From assembly GCF_910577125.1 (NCBI RefSeq), contig NZ_CAJTMN010000063.1, positions 1-12,441 on the forward strand: a stretch of DNA of 12,441 bases, given 5' to 3'. The notes below the pieces were generated by a model. It saw only the letters and a list, made by a program, of their open reading frames with translations, was not told the origin of the DNA and searched no databases. Position 1 is the first letter of the stretch. Every line of letters begins with the position of its first letter. Positions 1 to 6,407 of this stretch are shown in pieces. The DNA is from an uncultured Rikenella sp. GTDB lineage: Bacteria; Bacteroidota; Bacteroidia; Bacteroidales; Rikenellaceae. A program made the translations under genes and the position numbers.

Positions 1-1
1 C

Positions 2-52
2 CGGCCTCGTCGCCCAGGCGCGAAGCGCCTCGGGGGAGTGGGCGACAGGCCG
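2..52. repeat. Long nested inverted repeat at window start
   Basis: Seen directly: an outer stem pairs CGGCCT (2-7) with AGGCCG (47-52) and GTCGCCC (9-15) with GGGCGAC (40-46). Inside it lies a perfect hairpin, AGGCGC (16-21) with GCGCCT (25-30) around a GAA loop. There is no T-run, so it is not a plain terminator. A similar CGTCGCCCG/CGGGCGACG stem closes the palindrome at 12228-12303, so this may be one of a dispersed family of structured intergenic elements. Confidence 0.55.
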
Positions 53-88
53 AATAGGGCGGAGGCTTGGTTGTCTTTGGGCGGTACT

Positions 89-151
89 GGAGCGGGTCGG
101 CGCCAGCGTGGCCGGAAACGAGCTTCGCCGAGTTGCCGGCCTACGCCTGGG
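89..151 (+). repeat. 63-bp dispersed repeat, copy 1
   Basis: This segment matches 12379-12441 in the same orientation with 58 of 63 positions identical and no gaps. It can fold: CCAGCGTGGCCGG (103-115) pairs, with two bulges, with CCGGCCTACGCCTGG (136-150), and a small inner stem CTT (123-125)/GAG (130-132) closes the loop. In the other copy the inner stem becomes CTC/GAG, but two outer pairs are lost. No open reading frame is shared. It is probably a non-coding interspersed repeat of this genome; its mobility and function are unknown. Confidence 0.75.
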
Positions 152-227
152 GTGGCTCCGGCCCGCGCGCCCCTGCGGGTCGCAAGAGCTTTTAGAGGGG
201 GAGGTTGTTTTCTGTCCGCGCGCCTGC

Positions 228-270
228 GCGATTCATTCTATTTCGGCTTGCGCCGAAATAGTTGAATCGC
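228..270. repeat. Perfect hairpin with TTGC loop and extended stem
   Basis: CTATTTCGGC (238-247) and GCCGAAATAG (252-261) pair perfectly around a TTGC loop. The stem continues, after a small internal loop, as GCGATTCA (228-235) with TGAATCGC (263-270). No U-tail follows. The same TTGC loop recurs at 386-403. Confidence 0.6.
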
Positions 271-273
271 TTC

Positions 274-291
274 TTAAGGCGTGGCGCGCGG
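274..291 (+). repeat. 18-bp inverted repeat, left copy
   Basis: This 18-mer (TTAAGGCGTGGCGCGCGG) is exactly the reverse complement of 12146-12163 at the other end of the window. A shorter variant lies at 12065-12077. It joins the two gene-free flanks to the same repeat family. A small hairpin, GTGCC (291-295)/GGCAC (300-304) with a TTCG loop, follows at once. Confidence 0.6.
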
Positions 292-385
292 TGCCTTCGG
301 GCACTCCGACAGGGCCGGCCGCCTCTACCTTAACAGGATAGGACTGCCCTATGCGGGCGGCGTCCGGGTGACCCCGGCGGGACGG

Positions 386-403
386 GCGATGCTTGCGCAT
401 CGC
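386..403. repeat. 7-bp hairpin with TTGC loop
   Basis: GCGATGC (386-392) and GCATCGC (397-403) pair perfectly around TTGC. It lies just past the 3' end of the minus-strand FISUMP remnant. It could be a relic of that gene's terminator or part of the hairpin cluster; without a clear T-run, neither is established. Confidence 0.4.
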
Positions 404-424
404 TAAGGCCGTGTCAGCCCCCGT

Positions 425-625
425 TTATTCCGAGAGGCAACGCAACTGAAAACCGTGGCCGCGATAGTGTGTGTGGGCGGGATATAGGTCTTGCGTGTTG
501 AACCATAAAAATCGTCCGCTGATACCGTTCACCGCAGCCGACCAACTGTATCCGTGAAGACCGACGCCACCCATGGCGCCGAATATGCCGTTGTTGCCCG
601 GATCGCGGTAGCCCGGGGCGCACCG
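425..625 (-). pseudogene. Decayed 3' end of a FISUMP-domain surface protein gene
   Basis: Read on the - strand, about 60 codons from near 619 down to a TAA at 425-427 give the end of a FISUMP domain (Fibrobacter succinogenes major paralogous domain). Visible are APGYRDPGNNG, then GLHGYSWSAAVNG, then YRGHGFQLRCLSE at the C-terminus. In the family these correspond to LPAAGYR, the YWSS core and GFSVRC. Upstream of the GYR motif the frame no longer resembles the family, and no start codon or signal peptide is present, so only the last part of the gene survives. Such domains end secreted or surface proteins of Bacteroidetes and Fibrobacter. The fragment is in a gene-free, repeat-rich stretch, consistent with erosion after a rearrangement. 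Assignment rests on remembered family motifs. Confidence 0.6.
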
Positions 626-662
626 TGTCAGACGCCGCGGCCTCGGACTCTTCGCCCCCCGC

Positions 663-694
663 CTTGGAAATTGCCGCCGGAATCACTACTTTTG
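663..694 (+). promoter_or_regulatory. Bacteroidota-type promoter for the 732 gene
   Basis: A -7 box TACTTTTG (687-694) matches TAnnTTTG. A CTTG at 663-666, whose start is 24 bases before the -7 box, fits the -33 box (consensus TTTG). Transcription would start shortly after the -7 box, leaving a short AT-rich leader before the ATG at 732. Confidence 0.65.
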
Positions 695-731
695 GAGAAA
701 ATTTACAAAAAACAAACACCTAATTTTTATC

Positions 732-1025
732 ATGGCAAGTATCCGCACCCTGAAAAAAGACCTCGCCTATCTGGTGAACGCAGTGATCTCGGACGCCTAC
801 GTAGCGCTCTATTTCCAGCCCGCCGAACAGCGCGACGCCATCTTCGGCATCGTCGAAAAAGCCGCCGAGCTGAACAACACCCTCCTCGACCGCATCAACC
901 GCCCCGCCGAGAAACACAACCCCTCGCTGGTGAAGAAACACTACGCCCAGATCCGGCGCGAGATGACCGACGGCGTCGAAAAGCTCTTCGAAGAACTCAG
1001 CCAAGTCTGCAAACATACCAAATAA
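732..1025 (+). CDS. Small helical conserved protein of unknown function
   Basis: This gene encodes 97 residues with no signal peptide, membrane segment or cysteine pair; the protein is probably cytoplasmic. The sequence looks all-helical, with heptad-like spacing of hydrophobic residues through most of its length. It opens with MASIRTLKKDLAYLVNAVI and has a basic central part containing KKHYAQIRREM. From memory it resembles a widespread, uncharacterised family of short Bacteroidales proteins that begin MASIRELKKD; I know of no assigned function. The ATG at 732 is chosen because a well-placed promoter ends at 694 and the family start matches. The next gene follows after 34 bases with no visible terminator, so the two may be co-transcribed, although one is cytoplasmic and the other exported. 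Confidence 0.8.
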   Translation: MASIRTLKKDLAYLVNAVISDAYVALYFQPAEQRDAIFGIVEKAAELNNTLLDRINRPAEKHNPSLVKKHYAQIRREMTDGVEKLFEELSQVCKHTK

Positions 1026-1059
1026 CCATAAACTTACCCAAATCATCTTCTCTAAATTC

Positions 1060-2568
1060 ATGAAAATCAGAATCGTTCAACTCCTTTCGGTCGCCCTGGC
1101 CGCGACCCTTGCCTTCCAAAGCTGCGGCACATCTACCTCAAATAGTACCGTTTCCGGCATCGGACAGCGGAACGCCGACGGCATCATCGAACTCCCCGTC
1201 CCCGAACGTGCAGAGGGGCAGAGCGACGTGCTCGGGCTCGCGCTCGACCCGATCGACACCGTCCGCGTGGCATTTGTCGGACTCGGCATGCGCGGCGCCG
1301 ACGCCGTACGGCGGTTCACCCACATCCCCGGCGTGAAGATCGTCGCCCTGTGCGATGTGTATGAAGACCGCGTGAAAGCCTCCAACGCCATGTTGCAGCA
1401 GAACGGCTTCCCCGCCGCGCAGGAATACTTCGGCGACACCGCAGCGTGGCGGAAGATGGTCGCGCAGCCCGACGTCGACCTCGTCTACATCTGTACCGGG
1501 TGGGACACCCATACCCCGATCGCCGTACAGGCCATGAAAGAGGGCAAACACGCCGCCATCGAAGTGCCCGCCGCCATGAGCATCGACGAATGCTGGGAGC
1601 TCGTCAATACCGCCGAGCAGACCCGCAAACACTGCATGATGCTCGAAAACTGCGTCTACGACAACTTCGAGATGGCCACCCTGAATATGGCCCAGAAAGG
1701 GCTCTTCGGCAACGTCGTACACACCGAAGGGGCCTATCTGCACGACCTCCGCTCCATGAACTTCGCCGAAGAGGGCGAACCCGGGCACTACGCCGACATG
1801 TGGCGTCTGAAGCAGAACACCCGCCGCACCGGCGACGTCTATCCGACCCACGGCCTCGGGCCGATCTCTCAGATTCTGGGGATTCACCGCGGCGATAAGA
1901 TGAACACCCTCGTGTCGATGAACACCGACCAGTTCGGGATGACCGAATATGCCCGGAAGAAGTTCGGCGACACCTCGGCCTATGCCAAGACCCCTTACCG
2001 GATGGGCGACCACACCACCACCCTGATCCGCACCGAGAACGGCAAGACCATGATGGTGCAGCACGACGTGACCAGCCCGCGGCCCTACAGCCGGATCCAT
2101 CAGGTGAGCGGCACGAAAGGCTTTGCACAGAAGTATCCCTCGCCCGGGATTTCGCTCGAAGCCGACAACGAGGCGGTGCAGGGGCTGGATTATCAGAACC
2201 TGAGCGGCCACAGCTACGTTCCGCGCGAGACCTTCGACCGCCTGATGGCCGACTACCAGCACCCCGTGATCCGTCAGGTGGGGGCCCTGGCCCAGGAGGT
2301 GGGCGGCCACGGCGGGATGGACTTCGTGATGGACTACCGGTTGATCTACTGCCTGCGGAACGGCTTGCCGCTGGACATGGACGTTTACGACGCCGCCGAG
2401 ATGTCGTGCCTGACCGGCCTTTCGGAGCTCTCGATCGAGAACGGGAGCGCACCGGTGGCTGTTCCGGACTTCACGCGCGGCGCGTGGAACCGGACGCAGG
2501 GTCAGCACTACGCCTTTACCCCGTCCGACGCAGCGGCGCTGGGCATCGGGGATGCGGCTGGCGAGTAG
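1060..2568 (+). CDS. GH109-type NAD-dependent glycosidase, lipoprotein (Gfo/Idh/MocA fold)
   Basis: The product has 502 residues and is likely an alpha-N-acetylgalactosaminidase-like enzyme of glycoside hydrolase family 109, which uses tightly bound NAD in a redox-assisted cleavage of glycosidic bonds. Residues 1-22 form a lipoprotein signal peptide with lipobox FQSC (Cys22). A Rossmann domain follows, with nucleotide motif GLGMRG at 74-79 and CDVYEDR near 98-104. Then come AIEVPAAMS near 166-174, ENCVYDNFEM near 196-205 and the family hallmark YPTHGLGP at 261-268, whose Tyr and His fit the known active-site region. RTGDVYPTHGLGPISQ and LVSMN are typical of GH109 rather than sugar dehydrogenases. 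It probably acts in the periplasm or at the cell surface on host or dietary glycans. Substrate specificity cannot be read from sequence; other GH109 members have different activities. The gene ends at a clear terminator. Confidence 0.85.
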   Translation: MKIRIVQLLSVALAATLAFQSCGTSTSNSTVSGIGQRNADGIIELPVPERAEGQSDVLGLALDPIDTVRVAFVGLGMRGADAVRRFTHIPGVKIVALCDVYEDRVKASNAMLQQNGFPAAQEYFGDTAAWRKMVAQPDVDLVYICTGWDTHTPIAVQAMKEGKHAAIEVPAAMSIDECWELVNTAEQTRKHCMMLENCVYDNFEMATLNMAQKGLFGNVVHTEGAYLHDLRSMNFAEEGEPGHYADMWRLKQNTRRTGDVYPTHGLGPISQILGIHRGDKMNTLVSMNTDQFGMTEYARKKFGDTSAYAKTPYRMGDHTTTLIRTENGKTMMVQHDVTSPRPYSRIHQVSGTKGFAQKYPSPGISLEADNEAVQGLDYQNLSGHSYVPRETFDRLMADYQHPVIRQVGALAQEVGGHGGMDFVMDYRLIYCLRNGLPLDMDVYDAAEMSCLTGLSELSIENGSAPVAVPDFTRGAWNRTQGQHYAFTPSDAAALGIGDAAGE

Positions 2569-2621
2569 CAGCACCCGGCTGGTTTTTAGCGAAAATTTCT
2601 CCTCCGGATAGGAGGGGACGA

Positions 2622-2657
2622 GTAGGGCAGGGCGGCAGTGTTCGCCCTACCTTTTTT
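2622..2657 (+). terminator. Rho-independent terminator after the GH109 gene
   Basis: GTAGGGC (2622-2628) pairs with GCCCTAC (2644-2650); an alternative inner pairing is AGGGCG (2629-2634) with CGCCCT (2643-2648). Six T residues follow at 2652-2657. It separates the GH109 unit from the cassette array. Confidence 0.75.
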
Positions 2658-2674
2658 AGCGGCGAAGCTTTATT

Positions 2675-2709
2675 TATTCTTGAATAATTTTAAAAATAAA
2701 ATAATTCGT
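2675..2709 (+). repeat. 35-bp AT-rich upstream repeat, copy 1 (candidate operator or UP element)
   Basis: This segment is identical over 35 bases to 4832-4866. It contains an imperfect palindrome: GAATAATTTTA (2682-2692), spacer AAAA, TAAAATAATTC (2697-2707), with one mismatched position. It ends only a few bases before the -33 region of the cassette 1 promoter. A diverged third copy of equal length is at 6955-6987. Confidence 0.65.
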
Positions 2710-2714
2710 CTGAG

Positions 2715-2747
2715 TTTAGGTATTTTCCGGGCGATTGATTATTTTTG
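2715..2747 (+). promoter_or_regulatory. Promoter of cassette 1
   Basis: The -7 box is TATTTTTG (2740-2747), a full match to TAnnTTTG. A weak -33 box, TTTA/TTAG, lies at 2715-2719. The TTAGG start is 24 bases before the -7 box, exactly as in cassette 2. The promoter is kept although the first peptide gene is damaged. Confidence 0.6.
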
Positions 2748-2765
2748 GAGAGGCGGCTCGATGGC

Positions 2766-3081
2766 ATGAACGGAGAACATCCCTTTGTGCTGCCCGCGAA
2801 AAACCGCACACAGGTTCCTGTTGGCTGCCGGTGGCGCAGCCCTGATTTGCGGCGGGTCGGTGATGACCTACCTCAAAGCACAGACCCCTGTCTCCGCACA
2901 GGAAACGCTCACGTTGGCGAATATCGAAGCCATGGGGTTGGAATTTGGAATCGACCAGGAGACTAAGGTCATATGCACCGGAACTCGTGGCCATTGCAGA
3001 GTTCAATGTCACCTCTGCGGTGGTGCAGATTATGGAAGTGGATCTTTTAAAGGAACACATAAGTGTTCTGTTGATTTGTAA
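2766..3081 (+). pseudogene. NVEALA-family Cys-rich peptide 1, damaged start
   Basis: The body is clearly a paralogue of the peptides at 4967 and 7090: FLLAAGGAALICGGSVMTYL, then AQTPVSAQETLTLANIEAMG, then a Cys-rich tail ending at the TAA at 3079-3081. The start is broken. In this frame a TGA at 2767-2769 is followed by no ATG, only a TTG at 2785. The natural start, ATG at 2766 in the same position as in the paralogues, is one base out of frame. Skipping one base, for example in the A5 run at 2799-2803, would join them into one protein. The KKLTKI leader is replaced by unrelated codons. The tail keeps five Cys with spacing like peptide 2 (6, 3, 2 and 15 residues between them). The gene may be a pseudogene, may use the TTG, or may reflect a sequencing error. 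Confidence 0.7.
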
Positions 3082-3090
3082 GTATCTCAC

Positions 3091-3126
3091 ACGGATCGAT
3101 CTGGTAAAATGGTCAGATCGATCCGT
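3091..3126 (+). terminator. Intergenic hairpin between peptide 1 and propeller 1
   Basis: A perfect 13-bp stem, ACGGATCGATCTG (3091-3103) with CAGATCGATCCGT (3114-3126), has a 10-base loop and only a weak following T stretch (TGTTT). It starts 9 bases after the peptide stop. Hairpins of similar size but unrelated sequence occupy the same place in cassettes 2 and 3, so the role is probably partial termination or protection of the peptide mRNA 3' end. Confidence 0.65.
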
Positions 3127-3133
3127 TGTTTAC

Positions 3134-4240
3134 ATGACGAAGTATATGGTTTGTAAATATTTTTTAACAATCGTCATTTCCGGTCTTTTTGTGTGGACGG
3201 GGTGTACCTCGGATGATCATACCGCTGTCACATTCACATCTCTGCCCGAATCCCTTCCCGAGCAACTATGTGCGTCAGATATCCTCAATGACAGCTATCC
3301 GTTCGTCTACCCCGAACAGATTTTAAGGTATGACAGTTTGTTGATTGTTTTCGATTTTCTGGACCGGGAATCCGTATTTCATGTCTTTTCCGACCGCGAC
3401 GGTCGATTCCTTTATTCCGTAGGTCGCAAAGGGAACGGCCCCGGCGAGGTTATCATGCCAACCAGCCCTACGATCGATCCGACCGACCGGTCGTTGGCTC
3501 TCTGGGATGCTCGACAGAAACGCTTGGTGCGATTCCGTCTGCCCGTATCGTCGAACGATTCCGTTCGTTATCTGGATTACCGGCAAAATCCGCAAAACAG
3601 CTCCTATTTCTCGCAAATCATAGCCCACGATGGAAGTTATTATGTGGCCGGCCATGTCGATCCGCTCCGTTTCGGGAAACTGGAGCAGGACAGTGTCCGA
3701 GTTCTTTATTCTGATTATCCGCTTCTGACAAGCGAAGATGCGGAAGCCAACCGTTCCGTTTGGAACTACTTCCCGTGCACCCGCATTACGCGCGACGGGC
3801 GGAAGATGGTACAGAGTTGTTATGTCGGAGCTGCTTTGGAACTTTTCTCGATCGACAAAGACCGGATTCAATCCGATACCTTGTTGGCTTTCACACCGCC
3901 GATTTATCGCATCATAGAGGGAACTCGTCCCCGGTGGGTCGGAACCATCGACGAGACCCTGTTGGGCGTGCTCGATGTGCAGATTTCCGACCGGTACATC
4001 TATGCCCTGATTAGCCAACAGTCTTTAACCTCCGATCCTCTTGCAGCGGAAGGTTCCGCATACATCCATGTATTCGATTGGAGCGGCCGGCCGGTGTGTC
4101 GGCTAAAATTGAGCCGCCTGATCGAATGCTTTAGCGTGGATGAAAGCCACGGCTTGATTTATGGAATGGCATTTGATGAAGAGAGCGGAGAATATCAATT
4201 GCTTCGGATCAATTTCAATTCCGATGACTTTCAATTATAA
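3134..4240 (+). CDS. Beta-propeller lipoprotein 1 (TolB-like/BF3164-like)
   Basis: The product has 368 residues. Its N-terminus is a lipoprotein signal peptide with lipobox WTGC (Cys24). The hallmark of Bacteroidetes six-bladed propeller proteins appears as VGRKGNGPGEV (about 96-106), preceded by FVYPEQI and YDSLLIVFDF. These features resemble the TolB-like BF3164 lipoprotein group and are shared with propeller 2. Further blades are suggested by repeated hydrophobic strands, including YIHVFDWSGRPVCRLKL near the C-terminus. No catalytic motif is visible; a binding or scaffold role in the periplasm or outer membrane is likely but unproven. The ATG at 3134 lies 7 bases past the hairpin; ATG 3146 gives a shorter, equally good signal peptide and may be the true start. 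The end overlaps the start of the thioredoxin-like gene by 17 bases, suggesting coupled translation. Confidence 0.8.
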   Translation: MTKYMVCKYFLTIVISGLFVWTGCTSDDHTAVTFTSLPESLPEQLCASDILNDSYPFVYPEQILRYDSLLIVFDFLDRESVFHVFSDRDGRFLYSVGRKGNGPGEVIMPTSPTIDPTDRSLALWDARQKRLVRFRLPVSSNDSVRYLDYRQNPQNSSYFSQIIAHDGSYYVAGHVDPLRFGKLEQDSVRVLYSDYPLLTSEDAEANRSVWNYFPCTRITRDGRKMVQSCYVGAALELFSIDKDRIQSDTLLAFTPPIYRIIEGTRPRWVGTIDETLLGVLDVQISDRYIYALISQQSLTSDPLAAEGSAYIHVFDWSGRPVCRLKLSRLIECFSVDESHGLIYGMAFDEESGEYQLLRINFNSDDFQL

Positions 4241-4820
4241 ATGGATTTATAGCACTGTCGGCATTTTGTGCGCAGTGTTTATGAGTTGTGGCTCCGGTCA
4301 TTCGCCGATCGGCCATTTTATTGGTACAACCGTTGTTTTTCCCAAAGAATTGATGATCGAGATCATCGGAGAATCAACCCAAGGGTCTCCCGACACGACT
4401 GCAGCTGTCAAGATAGTGGTCTATATCCGATCGGAGGGATGCGACGATTGCAGCCTGAAAGTTCTGTCGCAGTGGAAACGACACATGGCAGAGATGGACT
4501 CCTTATCTCCGGCGACTGCATTTGTGTTTATTTTCGCTCCCGCCCGGTGGGAAAAATTATATTCTGGCCTGCAAGTCCATCGTTTTACAGCTCCGGTTTT
4601 TTACGACTCGTGCGGTGCATTCGAGCGCTCGAACCCCGGTTTGCCGACGAACCCCGTGTTCCACACCTTCCTTTTGGATCGGGAGAACCGCGTCGTGCTC
4701 GTCGGCTCCCCGATCGGGAACCCCAAGATGTGGGAGCTGTATAAGAGCACCATCTCCCGCCTCGTCGCCAACGGCGGCACCCTGACCGACCGACAGACGG
4801 AGGTGTCTTTGAGACAGTGA
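4224..4820 (+). CDS. Thioredoxin-like CXXC lipoprotein 1
   Basis: The product has 198 residues. The ATG at 4224 is chosen because it gives a clean lipoprotein signal (lipobox FMSC, Cys22); longer in-frame starts lie inside the propeller gene. A thioredoxin-like fold is suggested by strand VKIVVYIRS followed by the redox pair CDDC at 73-76 and a helix, then VFIFAP, and the late strand pair FHTFLLD (146-152) and RVVLVG. The usual cis-proline just before the TFLLD strand is Phe here; a Pro sits two residues earlier. It is probably membrane-anchored facing the periplasm and acts on thiols or disulfides, perhaps of the Cys-rich peptide from the same cassette (inference). The last 165 bases of homology (4620-4784) are nearly the same as in the second copy, in contrast to the diverged N-terminal part. 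Confidence 0.75.
   Translation: MTFNYKWIYSTVGILCAVFMSCGSGHSPIGHFIGTTVVFPKELMIEIIGESTQGSPDTTAAVKIVVYIRSEGCDDCSLKVLSQWKRHMAEMDSLSPATAFVFIFAPARWEKLYSGLQVHRFTAPVFYDSCGAFERSNPGLPTNPVFHTFLLDRENRVVLVGSPIGNPKMWELYKSTISRLVANGGTLTDRQTEVSLRQ
4620..4784 (+). repeat. Thioredoxin 3'-end block, copy 1
   Basis: By direct count, this segment has 13 mismatches and no gaps against 6755-6919. It encodes the stretch from FERSNPGLP to NGGTL. It is GC-rich, unlike the 5' part of the gene. Copies are at 6755-6919 and, from the RENR codons on, 9047-9148. Confidence 0.85.
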
Positions 4821-4831
4821 TGGTCGGTATA

Positions 4832-4866
4832 TATTCTTGAATAATTTTAAAAATAAAATAATTCGT
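4832..4866 (+). repeat. 35-bp AT-rich upstream repeat, copy 2
   Basis: This segment is identical to 2675-2709 and has the same imperfect palindrome GAATAATTTTA-AAAA-TAAAATAATTC. It lies 6 bases before the -33 region of the cassette 2 promoter. Copy 1 follows a GH109 gene and copy 2 a thioredoxin gene, so the repeat belongs to the peptide promoter rather than to the upstream gene. Confidence 0.65.
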
Positions 4867-4872
4867 AGAAAA

Positions 4873-4904
4873 TTAGGAATATTCGATTGTAATGTTTATG
4901 TTTG
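4873..4904 (+). promoter_or_regulatory. Promoter of cassette 2
   Basis: The -7 box TATGTTTG (4897-4904) matches TAnnTTTG. A weak -33 box, TTAG (4873-4876), starts 24 bases earlier. The leader to the peptide ATG at 4967 is about 60 bases. Confidence 0.6.
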
Positions 4905-4966
4905 AAGTGCGGTTCGGTTTCAAATCGGGCGTAAAACTATTTTTTCACTTTTTAATTCATGTTGTC

Positions 4967-5242
4967 ATGAAGAAATTAACCAAAATCCTGTTGGCTGCCG
5001 GCGGTGCAGCCCTGATTGGCAGCGGGTCGGTGGTGACCTACCTTAAAGCACAAACGCCGATGTCGGCACAAGAAAAACTCACGTTGGCGAACATTGAAAC
5101 GTTGGCCGTAGGTAAGGACTTGGAATCTGAGAGCAGTTGTGATGGATGGTTTGGCTGGTGCTCGTTCAATTGCGATTGTGGTTATTCCTATAGTGCATTA
5201 GGATCCACGTTTGTTAATCGACATCATTGCAGTAAAAATTAG
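4967..5242 (+). CDS. NVEALA-family secreted Cys-rich peptide 2
   Basis: The product has 91 residues. The ATG at 4967 is chosen because the leader MKKLTKILLAAGGAALIG is the same as in the third cassette and the upstream codons are AT-rich leader. A basic N-terminus and a hydrophobic stretch (8-24) form an export signal; cleavage near TYLKA-QT or MSA-QE is plausible. The NVEALA-type signature is LTLANIETLA (38-47). The tail holds five Cys (58, 65, 69, 71, 88), with 6, 3, 1 and 16 residues between them, plus aromatic residues such as GWFGW. Five Cys would leave one unpaired if two disulfides form. NVEALA proteins are common in gut Bacteroidales; no firm function is known to me. A candidate secreted peptide, perhaps processed and oxidised by neighbouring products (inference). 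Confidence 0.85.
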   Translation: MKKLTKILLAAGGAALIGSGSVVTYLKAQTPMSAQEKLTLANIETLAVGKDLESESSCDGWFGWCSFNCDCGYSYSALGSTFVNRHHCSKN

Positions 5243-5258
5243 TTAGACAGAGTTCATT

Positions 5259-5286
5259 AGGGATGAGAAGAATATGTCTCATCCCT
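5259..5286 (+). terminator. Intergenic hairpin between peptide 2 and propeller 2
   Basis: A perfect 10-bp stem, AGGGATGAGA (5259-5268) with TCTCATCCCT (5277-5286), has an 8-base loop and is followed by GATTTTATA. It begins 16 bases after the peptide stop and ends 41 bases before the propeller ATG. It is likely a leaky terminator or mRNA-stabilising structure that lowers expression of the downstream genes relative to the peptide. Confidence 0.7.
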
Positions 5287-5327
5287 GATTTTATAATCGT
5301 ATAACCCCTTAAATTCCTCATAATCTC

Positions 5328-6407
5328 ATGAAAATACCTCCATTTTTCTTAGTCCTCTTGTTGGGTTTTTTGGCCGCCTGTCATGACAACCCCTCGAAAT
5401 CGCATGCGATCACTTATTTCGAAGACGATTTTGTCGTTCCTCAAGACACTTGCGAGGTTGAAGAACTCAATTCGGATTTCCCGTTCGTTTATCCGATTCA
5501 ATCCCAGTGTGTGGACTCTTTAATCGTTGTTCTCGACCTAATGGCTCCGGATTACTACTTCAATCTGTTTGACCAGACAGGACGACACATAGGTCGATTC
5601 GGGAGAAAAGGAAAGGGTCCGGGCGAATTGCTTAATCCTTCGCAATTTTTTGTTCCTCACCCCGGAGTTGTTTCCGTCTATAATACCGACAGAATCGTAG
5701 AGTATGACTTGCATGATTTGGAACATCTGACGACCTCCTTTCGGGAAATTCATCTTCCGGCGTTGCCCACCGTCTCACAAGCCGTCCCTTACCAACCTAA
5801 TCGTTATCTGTTATTAAGTTTTGAAGCGCAGAAACGCATCGGAATTTATGATGCTGTCTCGGACAGTATCGTTTTTACCTATGATCGGTTCCCTCGACTG
5901 TTCGAAACCGTTTCGCAGAATAATGAGCTCGAATCCGCCATTTTTTCTTACGGTTCGCGACTTTACATAAAACCCGACCTTACGCAGTTCGCCCAAACCA
6001 CCTATATCGGTGCTATTCTGGAGATTTTTGACCTGACTGCCGACTCTGTTGTTTCCTCTTCCGTGACCGGAATCTATTCTCCGCAATACGTCGAACTATC
6101 TGCAAATCCGCTGCACATTACATGGGGTGATAAAACCATTATCGGATTCGAAAGCGTTGCCACAACCGATCGCTATTTATACACCTTGCTGAACGGCTGT
6201 CTCGGTTCCGAATTAAAAAAAGAGAACCCGGAACAGCCATTCACCACCCGAATCTCCGTATTCGACTGGCAAGGTAATCCGATCCGGCAACTGCAGACAG
6301 ACCGTATGCTGACTACCATTGCCCGTGATGATGCCGCTGACTGCTTCTTTGCCACCTCGTATCAGAACGGTTTGTATTCGTTGTTAAGAATCAAAGAAAA
6401 GAAATGA
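5328..6407 (+). CDS. Beta-propeller lipoprotein 2 (TolB-like/BF3164-like)
   Basis: The product has 359 residues with a short lipoprotein signal (lipobox LAAC, Cys18). It is a diverged paralogue of propeller 1: FPFVYPIQ, VDSLIVVLDL and FGRKGKGPGEL (about 91-101) align with FVYPEQI, YDSLLIVFDF and VGRKGNGPGEV. A late blade, TRISVFDWQGNPIRQLQTD, matches YIHVFDWSGRPVCRL in propeller 1. No catalytic residues are recognisable. The stop overlaps the next gene's start as ATGA (6404-6407), the classic arrangement for coupled translation, so propeller and thioredoxin-like protein are probably made together and may work as a pair. The alternative label is simply six-bladed beta-propeller protein; which Pfam family scores best cannot be decided here. 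Confidence 0.82.
   Translation: MKIPPFFLVLLLGFLAACHDNPSKSHAITYFEDDFVVPQDTCEVEELNSDFPFVYPIQSQCVDSLIVVLDLMAPDYYFNLFDQTGRHIGRFGRKGKGPGELLNPSQFFVPHPGVVSVYNTDRIVEYDLHDLEHLTTSFREIHLPALPTVSQAVPYQPNRYLLLSFEAQKRIGIYDAVSDSIVFTYDRFPRLFETVSQNNELESAIFSYGSRLYIKPDLTQFAQTTYIGAILEIFDLTADSVVSSSVTGIYSPQYVELSANPLHITWGDKTIIGFESVATTDRYLYTLLNGCLGSELKKENPEQPFTTRISVFDWQGNPIRQLQTDRMLTTIARDDAADCFFATSYQNGLYSLLRIKEKK

Noticed and set aside
554..1063. A 169-codon + strand frame overlapping the 732 gene
   Set aside because: Its product is Arg/Pro-rich and disordered, it starts before the promoter, and the 732 frame has better codon use and a family match.
1060..2568. Naming the Gfo/Idh/MocA protein as a plain sugar dehydrogenase
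   Set aside because: The YPTHGLGP motif, its surroundings and the lipoprotein signal fit GH109 much better than soluble dehydrogenases.
1138..2574. A 478-codon open frame on the - strand opposite the GH109 gene
   Set aside because: It is fully antisense to a gene with clear family motifs; the translation is low-complexity and follows from the GC-rich third positions of the real gene.
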